Below are positions 8,954-16,927 of a stretch of 64,000 bases of DNA, piece by piece. Below the pieces are notes generated by a model. It saw nothing but the letters and a program-made list of their open reading frames with translations, had not been told where the DNA came from and did not search any database. The position numbers were made by a program, and so were the translations under genes. Source of the stretch: Arthrobacter sp. V1I9 (GTDB lineage: Bacteria > Actinomycetota > Actinomycetes > Actinomycetales > Micrococcaceae). Positions within the stretch are counted from its first letter, which is position 1; each line of letters begins with the position of its first letter. The stretch covers positions 3,348,001-3,412,000 of the forward strand of contig NZ_JAUSYU010000001.1 in NCBI RefSeq assembly GCF_030817075.1. Direction: 5' to 3'.

Positions 8954-10009
8954 ATGCACATCGCCGTTATCGGAGCCAGCGGAAACGCAGGAACAGCACT
9001 GCTGCGGAACCTGCAGGGCCAACTGTCCGGGAAGCCCGGAAGCCTGCAACTGACGGGGGTCAGCAGGCGCCTGCCCGACACCTCGCGGGCGCCTTATGCC
9101 GGCGTGGAATGGCACACGCTCGATGTCGGGTTGGAACGCGACCGCCCAAAGTTGGAATCAGCTTTGGCAGGAGTGGATTCCGTGGTCCACCTTGCCTGGC
9201 AAATCCAACCGAACCGGGACCTGGACCAGCTGTACCGGACCAACGTCACCGGAACAGCAAATGTCCTTGAAGCCGCGCGGAAGGCCGGCGTCAAGCAGAT
9301 CGTCTGCGCGTCATCGGTTGGCGCCTACAGCAAGGCCTCCAAGGACCGGCGCACGGATGAGTCCTGGCCGGCGCAGGGCATGGCGGGCTCGCATTACAGC
9401 CGGCACAAGGCGGCGCAGGAAAAACTCCTGGACGAGTTTGCGGAAGCTGAACCAGGGATCACCGTCGCACGGCTTCGCCCCGCGCTCATCTTCCAGCGCG
9501 ACGCCGGGAGCGAGATCGGAAGGTACTTCCTGGGGCCGGTGATTCCCCGGCTTCTGGCAAAGAGGCCCTGGCTTCCACTGCTCCCCGTTCCGGACAACCT
9601 GATTTTCCAGGCAGTCCATGCGGACGATGTTGCTGAAGCCTACTGGCGGGTCATCGACCAGAGGGCCTCCGGAGCCTTTAATGTTGCGGCCGAGCCGGTG
9701 CTCACACCCCAGGAAGTTGCCCGGATCGTTCAGGCGCGAAGAATCCTCCCCATCCCCATGGGCCTGCTCCACAAGGCAGTGGGGTTGGCCTGGCGCCTCC
9801 GGCTGATACCCACCGACTCCGGCTGGGTGGAGATGGCGGCGGGAGTCCCGGTTATGGACACCGGCCGAGCCCGCCGGATCCTGGGGTGGGAAGCGAAGAC
9901 ATCATCGGTAGCGGCAGTTCTTGACGTCCTGGCCGGCATAGGAATGGGGGAGGGAGTTGCTCCCTCCCCCGCCCTGGAGCCGAGGCGCGGCAACCCGCTT
10001 AGGAGCTAG
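8954..10009 (+). CDS. NAD-dependent epimerase/dehydratase family protein (extended SDR)
   Basis: Extended SDR of 351 residues acting on a nucleotide sugar or other NAD(P)-linked substrate. The Rossmann motif GASGNAG lies at residues 7-13, the catalytic serine in CASSVGAYS, and the catalytic Tyr/Lys in HYSRHK. HADDVAEAYWR is the usual C-terminal substrate-domain signature. The start has AAGGAG upstream. It is divergent from the stress sigma factor and shares a palindromic element with it, so stress control is likely. The exact substrate cannot be read from the sequence. Confidence 0.88.
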   Translation: MHIAVIGASGNAGTALLRNLQGQLSGKPGSLQLTGVSRRLPDTSRAPYAGVEWHTLDVGLERDRPKLESALAGVDSVVHLAWQIQPNRDLDQLYRTNVTGTANVLEAARKAGVKQIVCASSVGAYSKASKDRRTDESWPAQGMAGSHYSRHKAAQEKLLDEFAEAEPGITVARLRPALIFQRDAGSEIGRYFLGPVIPRLLAKRPWLPLLPVPDNLIFQAVHADDVAEAYWRVIDQRASGAFNVAAEPVLTPQEVARIVQARRILPIPMGLLHKAVGLAWRLRLIPTDSGWVEMAAGVPVMDTGRARRILGWEAKTSSVAAVLDVLAGIGMGEGVAPSPALEPRRGNPLRS

Positions 10010-10072
10010 GTGCCATGCCGCGGGTCAGCCAGTGCCGTGCGGCCTGCAGCCAGATTGCTGTCCCGCCTGCGG

Positions 10073-10636
10073 CTAGATGCCGGAACGCGGATTTTCACGA
10101 TCCACATGTGAGCCGCCCTGGTTAGGATTGGCGCCACCATCGCTGCGTTCATCGCGGGCTCCGTCAGGGGCTGCGCCGCTGCGGGCATTGTCAGCAGCGT
10201 CGCGGGCCGCATGGGCGGAGTTCGTGGCGCCGCGGTCGGCGCCATCGCGGCTGCGGCCCTCGCGGTCCCGCTTGACGTCAGGGTCCAGCTCATCCGCTTT
10301 CCGCGTCCGTTCGTTCACGTCCTCGCGGAGCGTCTTGGCCTCTGTGGACTGCTGGTCTGCCTGCTGGCGCAGCCGGGCAGCTTCAACCTGCGCCTGCTCG
10401 GCGTCCGCCCTGGCGCGCGTCGCCTTCGCTTCGCGCTCCCGGGCATCGAGTTCCCTGGTCTCGGCCTCACGGCGGATTTCTGCGGCCTTCTCGCGATGCG
10501 CATCGTCCCGCTTTTGCTGTATTGCCTTTCGGCGCCGTCCTGTTGCGAGCAGCAGCAGCACAAGCAGCACCACCACAACTACGGCGATCAACACCCAAAC
10601 CCACGGAGCTATTTCCAAATTACCCACCACTTCCAC
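10073..10636 (-). CDS. Membrane-anchored coiled-coil protein, unknown function
   Basis: 187 residues. One transmembrane helix near residues 12-30 (WVWVLIAVVVVVLLVLLLL) is followed by a long charged coiled coil (about 35-120, rich in Arg, Glu, Ala and Lys) and a disordered Asp/Arg/Gly tail. I recognise no named domain. The start is unsure: GTG at 10636 is used, and TTG at 10618 behind GTGGGTAA is possible. It is divergent from the LEA-like/DUF3618 stress operon, and the 169-bp region between them holds two copies of the stress palindrome, so it is probably part of the same response. Confidence 0.65.
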   Translation of the reverse strand: MEVVGNLEIAPWVWVLIAVVVVVLLVLLLLATGRRRKAIQQKRDDAHREKAAEIRREAETRELDAREREAKATRARADAEQAQVEAARLRQQADQQSTEAKTLREDVNERTRKADELDPDVKRDREGRSRDGADRGATNSAHAARDAADNARSGAAPDGARDERSDGGANPNQGGSHVDRENPRSGI

Positions 10637-10704
10637 TTCGATGTGACCGGGCCGGCGGAAGCCATTCCGGCTGACATTTTTGGAACTGTTTACAACTCGC
10701 TTAG

Positions 10705-10739
10705 CAAGCGTACTTACCTTTTATTAGTAATCATGCTTA
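10705..10739. promoter_or_regulatory. Tandem stress palindromes (CAAGCGTACTTA and TAATCATGCTTA)
   Basis: Two imperfect copies of the TAAGCATGCTTA-type palindrome, at 10705-10716 and 10728-10739, in an A+T-rich island between the divergent genes at 10636 and 10806. The second has flanks TTAG and TTATT like the copy at 50419. Spacing of the starts is 23 bases, about two helical turns, which suits cooperative binding. Confidence 0.5.
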
Positions 10740-10805
10740 TTATTTTAGGGCCAGTATCGCTGGTTCTTGATCAACAACCGGCCTTCTTGGAAAGAGAGAG
10801 CGAAG

Positions 10806-11768
10806 ATGACAGAGAACCAATGGCCCGAGGATCCCGCTTACACGGCTCCGCCGGCCTCTACAGGAATTCCGGGCGAGCGAAGCGCCACCACATTCCCGTC
10901 CGCCGCCACTCCACCATATGGAGATGCCCCCGTCGGTGATACCTCCGGGTCATCCCGAAAGGAAGCAGCGAAGGAAGAAGCAGCTGATGTAGCACGCACC
11001 GCGAAGGGCTCCGCGCAGAATGTGGCCCAGACTGCAAAGGAAGAAGCAGTCCACGTCGCTTCCGAGGCTAAGTCCACCGCCCAGGACCTGCTGTCGCAGG
11101 CGAAGTCCGGGCTTTCCAGCCAGGCCGGCACCCAGCAGCAGAAGGCCGCCGACGGCATCCGGACCATCTCCAGCCAGTTGCAGAACATGGCGGATGCCCC
11201 CGACCAGCAGGGCGTCGCCAGCGATCTGATCCGCCAGGCTGCCCAGCGCAGCGAATCGGTAGCTTCCTGGCTTGAAAACAAGCAGCCAGGCGATCTGCTC
11301 GCCGAAGTCCAGCGGTTCGCCCGCAACAAGCCCGGCACCTTCCTCCTTCTCGCCGCTGGCGCCGGCGTCCTTGCGGGCCGGCTTACCCGCGGCCTCACCG
11401 GCGGTACTGCAACCTCATCCACCTCCGGCACTGCAGGACTTGCGGGCCAGTACTCCGGCAGCCCGTACGGCGACCAGTACACCGAGGGATACAGCCCCGC
11501 GGGCGGAACAGTCCCGCCTCCCCCAGTCCAGCTCCCCGGCCCGGCCACCACCACGGCGGGTTACGACGGCGGCGCTCCCGGCGCTGGTTACCCGGGGGCC
11601 GCACGTCCTGCCAGCCCGCTGGACAGCCCCCAACTGGTTGAAGAGCCCTGGTCCGGCAACCAGATCGCCGATGACCCACTTGGCGACCGCAGGCTTGCCG
11701 ACGATCCGCTGGCGGACGATCCCCTCACCCGGGACCGCCGCGCCGGCGGGCAGTCAGGCGGACTCTGA
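10806..11768 (+). CDS. LEA-like, Ala/Lys/Gln-rich stress protein with one hydrophobic segment
   Basis: 320 residues of unknown function. The N-terminus is disordered. Residues about 50-125 form repeated amphipathic helices of the KEEAxxVAxxAKxxAQ type, reminiscent of late-embryogenesis-abundant and apolipoprotein-like desiccation proteins. A short hydrophobic stretch (TFLLLAAGAGVLAGRL) lies near residue 185, then a Gly/Pro/Tyr-rich tail ending in DPLxDDPL repeats. The start is placed at ATG 10806 (MTENQW), because upstream in-frame codons overlap the promoter and lack a better ribosome site. It is first in an operon with holin-like and DUF3618 genes; its stop and the next start share bases (TGATG). 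Role in envelope stress is inference. Confidence 0.75.
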   Translation: MTENQWPEDPAYTAPPASTGIPGERSATTFPSAATPPYGDAPVGDTSGSSRKEAAKEEAADVARTAKGSAQNVAQTAKEEAVHVASEAKSTAQDLLSQAKSGLSSQAGTQQQKAADGIRTISSQLQNMADAPDQQGVASDLIRQAAQRSESVASWLENKQPGDLLAEVQRFARNKPGTFLLLAAGAGVLAGRLTRGLTGGTATSSTSGTAGLAGQYSGSPYGDQYTEGYSPAGGTVPPPPVQLPGPATTTAGYDGGAPGAGYPGAARPASPLDSPQLVEEPWSGNQIADDPLGDRRLADDPLADDPLTRDRRAGGQSGGL

Positions 11769-12199
11769 TGAGTAGTACTATTCCGGAGCCTGCTCCGAGT
11801 GAAGCGCATGTGAAGGCGGATAACGCGTCGCTGGGTGAGTTGCTGGGTGATGTGACCCGGGACCTGTCCACCCTGATGCGCCAGGAAGTCGAACTGGCCA
11901 AGGCCGAAGTGAAGCAGTCCGCCACCAAGGCAGGCAAAGGCGGCGGCATGCTCGCCGGCGCCGGCGTCGCCGGGCACTTCGTCCTGGTCTTCCTGTCCCT
12001 GGCACTCATGTTCGCCCTTGGCGCGCTGATGCCGCTGGGCTGGGCCGCCGTGATCGTCGCCGTGATCTGGGGCATCATCGCCGCGGTCCTGGCCTCGATC
12101 GGCCGCAAGGAACTCAAACAGATCAAAGGCATCCCCCAGACCAGCGAAACCCTTTCCGAGATTCCCCCAACCCTAAAACCAGGTGAGGTAAACCGATGA
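11768..12199 (+). CDS. Holin-like (DUF1469/Actinobacterial phage holin family) membrane protein
   Basis: 143 residues: a soluble N-terminus with the conserved LGELLGDVTRDLSTLMRQEVELAKAEV segment, then two closely spaced transmembrane helices (about 65-85 and 92-110) and a short tail. This is the family often named phage holin, but in actinobacteria it sits in chromosomal stress operons next to DUF3618 genes, as here, and no phage gene is near. It is probably a small envelope protein with no lytic role. It overlaps the DUF3618 gene by four bases (ATGA). Confidence 0.85.
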   Translation: MSSTIPEPAPSEAHVKADNASLGELLGDVTRDLSTLMRQEVELAKAEVKQSATKAGKGGGMLAGAGVAGHFVLVFLSLALMFALGALMPLGWAAVIVAVIWGIIAAVLASIGRKELKQIKGIPQTSETLSEIPPTLKPGEVNR

Positions 12200-12891
12200 G
12201 CGATAACCCGGACGCAATCCGTGCAGACATTGAAGAAACCCGCGCCCGCCTGGGCACCAACGTGGACGCGGTCGCCGACAAAGTCACCCCCTCCAACATC
12301 GTCCACCGCCAAACCGACAAGGTAAAAGACGCCGTCGTCGGGGTGAAGGAGAAAATCATGGGAGCAGCAGACACCGCCAGCACCACCGTCCAGGACAAGG
12401 TCTCCTCGGCCACCTCCGGCGTCCAGGACAAAGTCTCCTCCGGTACCGGCCACACCGGGAACGCCCTGCACAGCACCGGCGACTCCCTCCACGGGGCCAA
12501 GGACAACGTCGCCGCCAAACTCAGCGACGCAGGCACCGCGATCTCGCACGCACCGGACCAGGTCAAAGCCAAAACCCAGGGCAACCCCCTGGCCGCCGGC
12601 CTGATCGCGTTCGGCGCCGGGATGCTCGTCTCGTCCCTGATCCCGGCCAGCCAAAAGGAACGCGAAGCCGCCCAGCAACTCAAAACCGCCGCCGAGCCCC
12701 TCGCCGGCAAGGTCACCGACGCGGCCAAGGACATGGTCCAGGACCTGAAGGAACCAGCCCAGGAAGCCATGGAAAGCGTCAAAGCCACCGCCGCCGACGC
12801 CACCCAAAACGTCAAAGCCGAAGGCCAAAGCGCCGTCACCGACGTCAAAGACCGCGCCACCGACGCCAAAACCAACGTCCAAAACACCTGA
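12196..12891 (+). CDS. DUF3618 family stress protein
   Basis: 231 residues. The N-terminal NPDAIRADIEETRARLGTNVDAVADKV is the DUF3618 signature. The middle consists of imperfect repeats (VQDKVSSATSG/VQDKVSSGTGH) and LEA-like amphipathic helices. A hydrophobic segment at about 131-150 (GNPLAAGLIAFGAGMLVSSLIP) probably anchors it, and the C-terminus again has Ala/Lys/Asp repeats (VKATAADATQNVKAEGQSAV). Its function is unknown; composition and context suggest membrane or protein protection during desiccation or osmotic stress. Third gene of the operon; a strong terminator follows. Confidence 0.85.
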   Translation: MSDNPDAIRADIEETRARLGTNVDAVADKVTPSNIVHRQTDKVKDAVVGVKEKIMGAADTASTTVQDKVSSATSGVQDKVSSGTGHTGNALHSTGDSLHGAKDNVAAKLSDAGTAISHAPDQVKAKTQGNPLAAGLIAFGAGMLVSSLIPASQKEREAAQQLKTAAEPLAGKVTDAAKDMVQDLKEPAQEAMESVKATAADATQNVKAEGQSAVTDVKDRATDAKTNVQNT

Positions 12892-12930
12892 CCCGCCACT
12901 CAACGCGGCACTAAAAGGCACGAGCACCAT

Positions 12931-12976
12931 CTGAGAGGCCGGCCCCGCCCCCGCGCGGAGCCGGTCTCTCAGTTTT
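12931..12976 (+). terminator. Hairpin terminator after DUF3618 gene
   Basis: CTGAGAGGCCGG pairs with CCGGTCTCTCAG (11 of 12 bases), loop of about 20 bases, followed by TTTT. It lies between the DUF3618 gene and the YihY gene and probably reduces rather than abolishes read-through. Confidence 0.7.
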
Positions 12977-13001
12977 CGCACCCTTATCGAGAGGACACCC
13001 C

Positions 13002-14186
13002 ATGGCCACTCCTGACGCATCCGAGAGCAGCACGGCCAAAGCAGGCCAGGCACCGGATCCAAACGACTCCCGGAAACCGGACAGCCCCAAGGACCTGGAC
13101 AAGCCGAACTGGAAATACATCGCCAAGAAGACCTTGCGTGAGTTCAGCAAGGACCAGTGTCCGGACCTCGCTGCTTCGTTGACGTATTACGCCGTGCTGT
13201 CGCTGTTCCCGGCCATACTGGCACTCGTTTCACTGATCGGTATCTTCGGAGACCCGCAAAAAACCACCGATGCCCTGCTTCAGATCGTGAGCGGTTTCGC
13301 CCCTGCTGAGACGGTCAACACTGTCAGCGGAACGGTCTCGGAACTGGCAAACGCGCCGGCAGCAGGTTTGACCCTGGTCCTGGGCCTCGCCACCGCGCTG
13401 TGGTCCGCATCCGGTTACGTTGGTGCCTTCGGCCGTGCCATGAACCGCGTCTACGAAGTGGATGAGGGCCGGCCATTCGTCAAGCTTCGCGGCACCATGC
13501 TGGCGGTCACCCTCCTGTCGGTAGTCATCATCGCGATCCTGGCAGGCATGCTGGTGCTTAGCGGCCCTGTGGCAGAGGCTGTCGGCGGCCTGATCGGGCT
13601 CAGCGGAGTTTTCCTCACCATCTGGAATATCGCCAAGTGGCCTGTCATGGTGGCGCTCATCATCGTGATCATCGCCGTCCTCTATTACGCCACGCCCAAC
13701 GTCAAGCAGCCCAAGTTCAAGTGGATGAGCCTCGGTTCGGGCATTGCCCTGTTCGTTTTCCTGCTGGCATCCCTGGGCTTCGGTTTCTATGTCGGCAACT
13801 TCGGAAACTACAACAAGACGTACGGCGCCCTGGGCGGCGTCATCGTGATGCTGCTGTGGCTGTGGATCCTGAACATGTCCCTGCTCTTTGGCGCTGAGTT
13901 CGACGCCGAAATGGAGCGCGGCCGCCAGCTCCAGGCAGGCATCGAGGCCGAAGAGACCATCCAGCTGCCGCCGCGTGACACCAAGAAGAGCGAGAAGCTG
14001 CAGAAGCAGGAGGACGAGGACATTCAGCACGGACGGGAACTGCGTGAGAAGTACAGCGCGGAAAACGGCGAGGACGGGGACTCTCACCAGAACGGTGACG
14101 AGGACCAGAAAAACGGCCAGCCAACGCAACCGCACCGCGACCGGGTACGGGACAAGCTGCGTGACCGCGGCACCACCCCGGAGTAG
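13002..14186 (+). CDS. YihY/virulence factor BrkB family inner-membrane protein
   Basis: 394 residues. A hydrophilic N-terminus (about 1-45) is followed by about six transmembrane helices (about 65-310) carrying the family marks DLAASLTYYAVLSLFPAILAL and NKTYGALGGVIVMLLWLWI. The last 90 residues are a charged, disordered Glu/Lys/Asp/Gln tail, longer than in most relatives. The family was once mislabelled ribonuclease BN and its transport role is unproven. It starts 110 bases after the DUF3618 gene, past a hairpin, and belongs to the stress cluster by position. Confidence 0.9.
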   Translation: MATPDASESSTAKAGQAPDPNDSRKPDSPKDLDKPNWKYIAKKTLREFSKDQCPDLAASLTYYAVLSLFPAILALVSLIGIFGDPQKTTDALLQIVSGFAPAETVNTVSGTVSELANAPAAGLTLVLGLATALWSASGYVGAFGRAMNRVYEVDEGRPFVKLRGTMLAVTLLSVVIIAILAGMLVLSGPVAEAVGGLIGLSGVFLTIWNIAKWPVMVALIIVIIAVLYYATPNVKQPKFKWMSLGSGIALFVFLLASLGFGFYVGNFGNYNKTYGALGGVIVMLLWLWILNMSLLFGAEFDAEMERGRQLQAGIEAEETIQLPPRDTKKSEKLQKQEDEDIQHGRELREKYSAENGEDGDSHQNGDEDQKNGQPTQPHRDRVRDKLRDRGTTPE

Positions 14187-14247
14187 CCATATCGGGACCG
14201 TGGAGACGGCGTCCGGCAGGCGGTAGCCGTTGTTTCCGGGGACTAGG

Positions 14248-14297
14248 CAGGACCTTCAAGATGGGGGAAAATTGTCTTGGAGGTCCTGTTTGGGTTT
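14248..14297 (+). terminator. Terminator after the YihY gene
   Basis: Arms 14248-14261 and 14275-14288 pair at 13 of 14 positions around a 13-base loop and are followed by TTTGGGTTT. It ends the stress operon that began at 10806. Confidence 0.75.
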
Positions 14298-14541
14298 CCC
14301 GGGTCAGCAGGGTGGCCCGGGGCGAAGGCGGGGTCGGCGGTGAGATGGCCTCTTCTGAGACCGAGGTCAGTCCCCCCAGTCGCCGTCGGCCCCCTCGAAT
14401 CCAGCAAGGTGCCCCGGCTCAACTGGACAAAGTGAGCCTCACTGCCATACCTTCATGATTATTCTGCTTGACTCCCCCGGGAGCCGGCAGGTCCGCTGAA
14501 GCAGATACGGCGGCAACACGGTCGACCCCGAATGAGCGAAC
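14298..14541. other. Intergenic region upstream of small gene at 14542
   Basis: No convincing gene. It contains a perfect 6-1-6 palindrome AGTGAGCCTCACT at 14431-14443, within a weak promoter-like pair (TGGACA at 14424, TACCTT at 14448). A regulatory role is possible but unproven. Confidence 0.3.
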
Positions 14542-14799
14542 ATGCCTGCTACCCATTTTGAACAATTTATTGCCGAAGCAGTCGTCGCGGACAGGGAACC
14601 GGGACTGGGCCTTGGACGAGATGAGCTTTACGGGCTTTACACCAGCTGGTGCCTTCTTCAGAAGGCCCCGCTTCAGGCTCCGGAAGCCCTCTGGGACGCA
14701 CTGCAGGCGCAGCGAATTGACCCGGACAGCAACAACTTGTCCATGACCGGCCCGGCCGCCGCCGACTACATCGTGGCCAGCGCACCTGACCTGGTGTGA
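14542..14799 (+). CDS. Small soluble hypothetical protein (85 aa)
   Basis: 85 residues with balanced composition and third-position G/C bias typical of a real gene. It opens MPATHFEQFIAEAVV and contains an amphipathic LYTSWCLLQKAPLQAPEALWDAL stretch. No domain is recognised. The ribosome site is weak (GAGCGAAC). It lies between the YihY operon and csbD in the stress neighbourhood. Confidence 0.6.
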   Translation: MPATHFEQFIAEAVVADREPGLGLGRDELYGLYTSWCLLQKAPLQAPEALWDALQAQRIDPDSNNLSMTGPAAADYIVASAPDLV

Positions 14800-14900
14800 C
14801 GCTCCTTTTCCAAGCCTGTTGAAGCTGCCTGTGGCTGGTTAGCATTGAGCATGGCCGGCGTATTATCGTCCGCCGGCCACCAGCCGAAGGGAGAATCACC

Positions 14901-15077
14901 ATGGGTTTGGATGACAAGATCGACAATGCCGCCGAGAAAATGGGCGGCAAGGCCAAGGAGGCTACCGGTGCGGCCACCAAGGACGAGGGCCTTCGCACGG
15001 AAGGCCAAATGGATCAGGCCAAAGCGGACCTGAAACAGGCCGGCGAGAAAGTCAAGGACGCTTTCAAGAAAGACTGA
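14901..15077 (+). CDS. CsbD family stress protein
   Basis: 58 residues: GLDDKIDNAAEKMGGKAKEATG followed by GQMDQAKADLKQAGEKVKDAFKKD, the full CsbD/UPF0337 pattern, with GAAGGGAG upstream of the ATG. CsbD-like proteins are small, disordered and strongly induced by the general stress response in Bacillus and many actinobacteria; the molecular role is unknown. The gene ends 10 bases before a strong terminator that it shares with dps on the other strand. Confidence 0.9.
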   Translation: MGLDDKIDNAAEKMGGKAKEATGAATKDEGLRTEGQMDQAKADLKQAGEKVKDAFKKD

Positions 15078-15083
15078 GTCCAG

Positions 15084-15124
15084 AAAAGGGGGCTGCTGCG
15101 GACACCGCAGCAGCCCCCTTTCTT
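15084..15124. terminator. Bidirectional terminator between csbD and dps
   Basis: Perfect 14-bp stem (15088-15101 with 15105-15118) and a 3-base loop, followed on the plus strand by TTTCTT and preceded by AAAA, which gives TTTT on the minus strand. It can serve csbD from the left and dps from the right. Confidence 0.9.
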
Positions 15125-15149
15125 GGCTCCCCCGGCAGCCGGGCAGGAA

Positions 15150-15623
15150 TCAGGCCGGCTCGGTGACCGGCGCCGTCGCAGCCATGGTCTCGGCATTGAC
15201 CATCCAGGCCAGCTGTTCCAGGCGCTCGATGGCAGCATGAAGCAGATCCGCGCTGGTGGGGTCTTCCTCGTCCACGTCGTCATGGACGTCCCGCATCGTC
15301 TGGACTGTCCGATCGAGCCGGGTGGTGACGAGTTTGACGGTGTCCTTCGTGGTGGTCAGGCCTTGCGGAAACTCCTCCAGCCGGCTGCCTGCCGAAACGG
15401 TGCTGCTGCGGCCGTCGGGAAGGGCATGCAGAGCCCTCATCCGTTCTGCCACCTGGTCGGCGAAGAGGCGGGCAGCCAGAACAATTTCGTCCAACTGAAG
15501 GTGCAGGTCGCGAAAATTGGTGCCTACAAGGTTCCAGTGGGCCTGCTTGCCCTGCAGGTGCAACTCGATGAGGTCGGTGAGCACCATCTGCAGATTGCTG
15601 GCAAGGGTGGGCGACGCTTTCAT
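15150..15623 (-). CDS. dps: Dps-type mini-ferritin (DNA-protecting protein)
   Basis: Forms 12-mers that oxidise and store iron with peroxide and so protect DNA. 157 residues. The inter-subunit ferroxidase ligands are all present with Dps spacing: His29, His41, Asp45, Asp56 and Glu60 (KQAHWNLVGTNFRDLH and LFADQVAERM). The start is set at ATG 15623, because GGAGG lies five bases ahead of it; a longer frame from 15635 would have that same GGAGG inside its first codons. Upstream at 15678-15689 is the stress palindrome TAAGCATACTTA. Tail to tail with csbD. Confidence 0.93.
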   Translation of the reverse strand: MKASPTLASNLQMVLTDLIELHLQGKQAHWNLVGTNFRDLHLQLDEIVLAARLFADQVAERMRALHALPDGRSSTVSAGSRLEEFPQGLTTTKDTVKLVTTRLDRTVQTMRDVHDDVDEEDPTSADLLHAAIERLEQLAWMVNAETMAATAPVTEPA

Positions 15624-15677
15624 CATTTCCTCCATTGCGGCTTTCCAACCGGCTGCGGATCAACCGGCGAATAACTC

Positions 15678-15689
15678 TAAGCATACTTA
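15678..15689. promoter_or_regulatory. TAAGCATACTTA palindrome upstream of dps
   Basis: Near-perfect 12-base palindrome 55 bases before the dps start, a member of the set found at 8870, 10728, 24154 and 50419. On the dps strand it reads TAAGTATGCTTA and is flanked by ACTAA and GAGTTA. Confidence 0.55.
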
Positions 15690-15731
15690 TTAGTCTGAGC
15701 CGGCAGCCAGGAAGCCCGACAGCCCCGAGGG

Positions 15732-16409
15732 CTACCGGATACGCGCAAGCGCGAAGCCGTCCCAGCCTTTGGAGCCCACGGTCTGGATGACGGTGGCATC
15801 GAGCCGGGGGTGCCCGCCGAGCAGCCTGAGCGCATCCACTATTCCCTGCGCGTTGACCGGGTCCATTCCGGGGTCCAGCACGGCGCCTTCCCAGATGGTG
15901 TTGTCCAGGACCACGGTTGTCCCGGGGCGCCCAAGCCGGATGGCCCATTCCAGGTAGCGGCTGTTGTTCTCCTTGTCCGCATCGATGAAGATGAAGTCGA
16001 AAGGTTGCCGGTCCTCCTCCGCCAGGGCGGCGAGGGTTTCCAACGCTGGTCCCAGGCGGATCTCTACTTTTTGCCCCAAGCCTGCGAAGTCAATGTTGGC
16101 CCATGCCACTTCAGCGTGCTTTGGCAGGAATTCGCAGGTGACCAACGTGCCGTCGTCGGGCAGGCCCTGGCCCATCCAGATGGTGCTGAAACCGGCCAAG
16201 GTGCCTATCTCCAGTATGCGGCGGGCGCCCGAGAGCTGAACCAGGAGCTTGAGGAGCTTGCCGGCGTTAGGCGCCACCTCGATGGCCGGCATACCGGCAT
16301 CGACGGCCGATTGCACGGCCCGGAGCACGGCGGGATCCGGATGGACCACGACGTCGGACAGGAACTTTTCCGTGGCAATCCACTCTGGCCGGGGCTTGTG
16401 CTCAAACAT
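15732..16409 (-). CDS. Class I SAM-dependent O-methyltransferase
   Basis: 225 residues of the catechol/caffeoyl-CoA O-methyltransferase-like family. The SAM site is ILEIGTLAGFSTIWMGQGL, followed by LVTCEF (acidic ribose contact) and FDFIFIDADKENNSRYLEWAIRL, the family's metal-site region with IDADK. DNTIWEGAV supplies the next acidic metal ligand. The start is placed at ATG 16409 (MFEHKPRPEW), since the longer GTG start at 16433 adds an unconserved octapeptide. The methyl acceptor is unknown. It stands alone between dps and a thiamine-binding family gene. Confidence 0.9.
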   Translation of the reverse strand: MFEHKPRPEWIATEKFLSDVVVHPDPAVLRAVQSAVDAGMPAIEVAPNAGKLLKLLVQLSGARRILEIGTLAGFSTIWMGQGLPDDGTLVTCEFLPKHAEVAWANIDFAGLGQKVEIRLGPALETLAALAEEDRQPFDFIFIDADKENNSRYLEWAIRLGRPGTTVVLDNTIWEGAVLDPGMDPVNAQGIVDALRLLGGHPRLDATVIQTVGSKGWDGFALARIR

Positions 16410-16482
16410 GGGCACAGTTTGGCACGCGGCCACGCGCGGGTCCAGAGAAATTAGCCGACGACGGCGGCCGGGACGACGGCGG

Positions 16483-16806
16483 TCAGGAATCCTCGGAGAG
16501 GGCTCCTTCCAGGCGGTCCACTTTAGCGGTCAGCTCACCCGAGTAGCCGGGCCTGATGTCCGCTTTGATGACCAGGGAAACCCGGCTGCCATAGCGGCCC
16601 ACTGCCTCGGTGGCGCGCTTCACGACGTCGAACACCTCATCCCATTCACCCTCGATGGTGGTGAACATGGAGTCCGTTTTGTTGGGCAGGCCCGACTCCC
16701 GGACAACCTTAACGGCGGCGGCGACGGCGTCATGAACGGACGCGTCACCGGGCCGCGAACCTTCGCTGGGAGTACCGGACGGGGCGACAGAAAACGCAAG
16801 CAGCAT
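16483..16806 (-). CDS. Thiamine-binding protein family (MTH1187/UPF0045)
   Basis: Small ferredoxin-like-fold protein of 107 residues. It opens MLLAFSVAPSG and carries VHDAVAAAVKVVRESGLPNKTDSMFTTIEGEWDEVFDVVKRA, the pattern of the MTH1187/YqgV family, in which thiamine binding has been shown for some members. There is a short insertion near residues 12-22 (TPSEGSRPGDA). Its physiological role is unclear. Divergent from the TetR gene at 16928. Confidence 0.88.
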   Translation of the reverse strand: MLLAFSVAPSGTPSEGSRPGDASVHDAVAAAVKVVRESGLPNKTDSMFTTIEGEWDEVFDVVKRATEAVGRYGSRVSLVIKADIRPGYSGELTAKVDRLEGALSEDS

Positions 16807-16927
16807 GAAGCCCAGTGTGCCACGGTGCCAGCCACGCCGCAGGGCAGGGCGGCCGATGCCGCCGTCACAAAACCCCCTACCCTTCAGTAACGGTGAACGC
16901 CGGAGGCTCGATTGCTAACCTTTTGGC

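Noticed and set aside
11768..12199. Prophage remnant suggested by the holin-family name
   Set aside because: No endolysin, tail, integrase or other phage gene nearby; the family is common in chromosomal stress operons of actinobacteria.
11725..13062. 445-residue minus-strand frame across the stress operon
   Set aside because: Antisense to the holin-like and DUF3618 genes; Gly/Val-rich mirror of their repeats.
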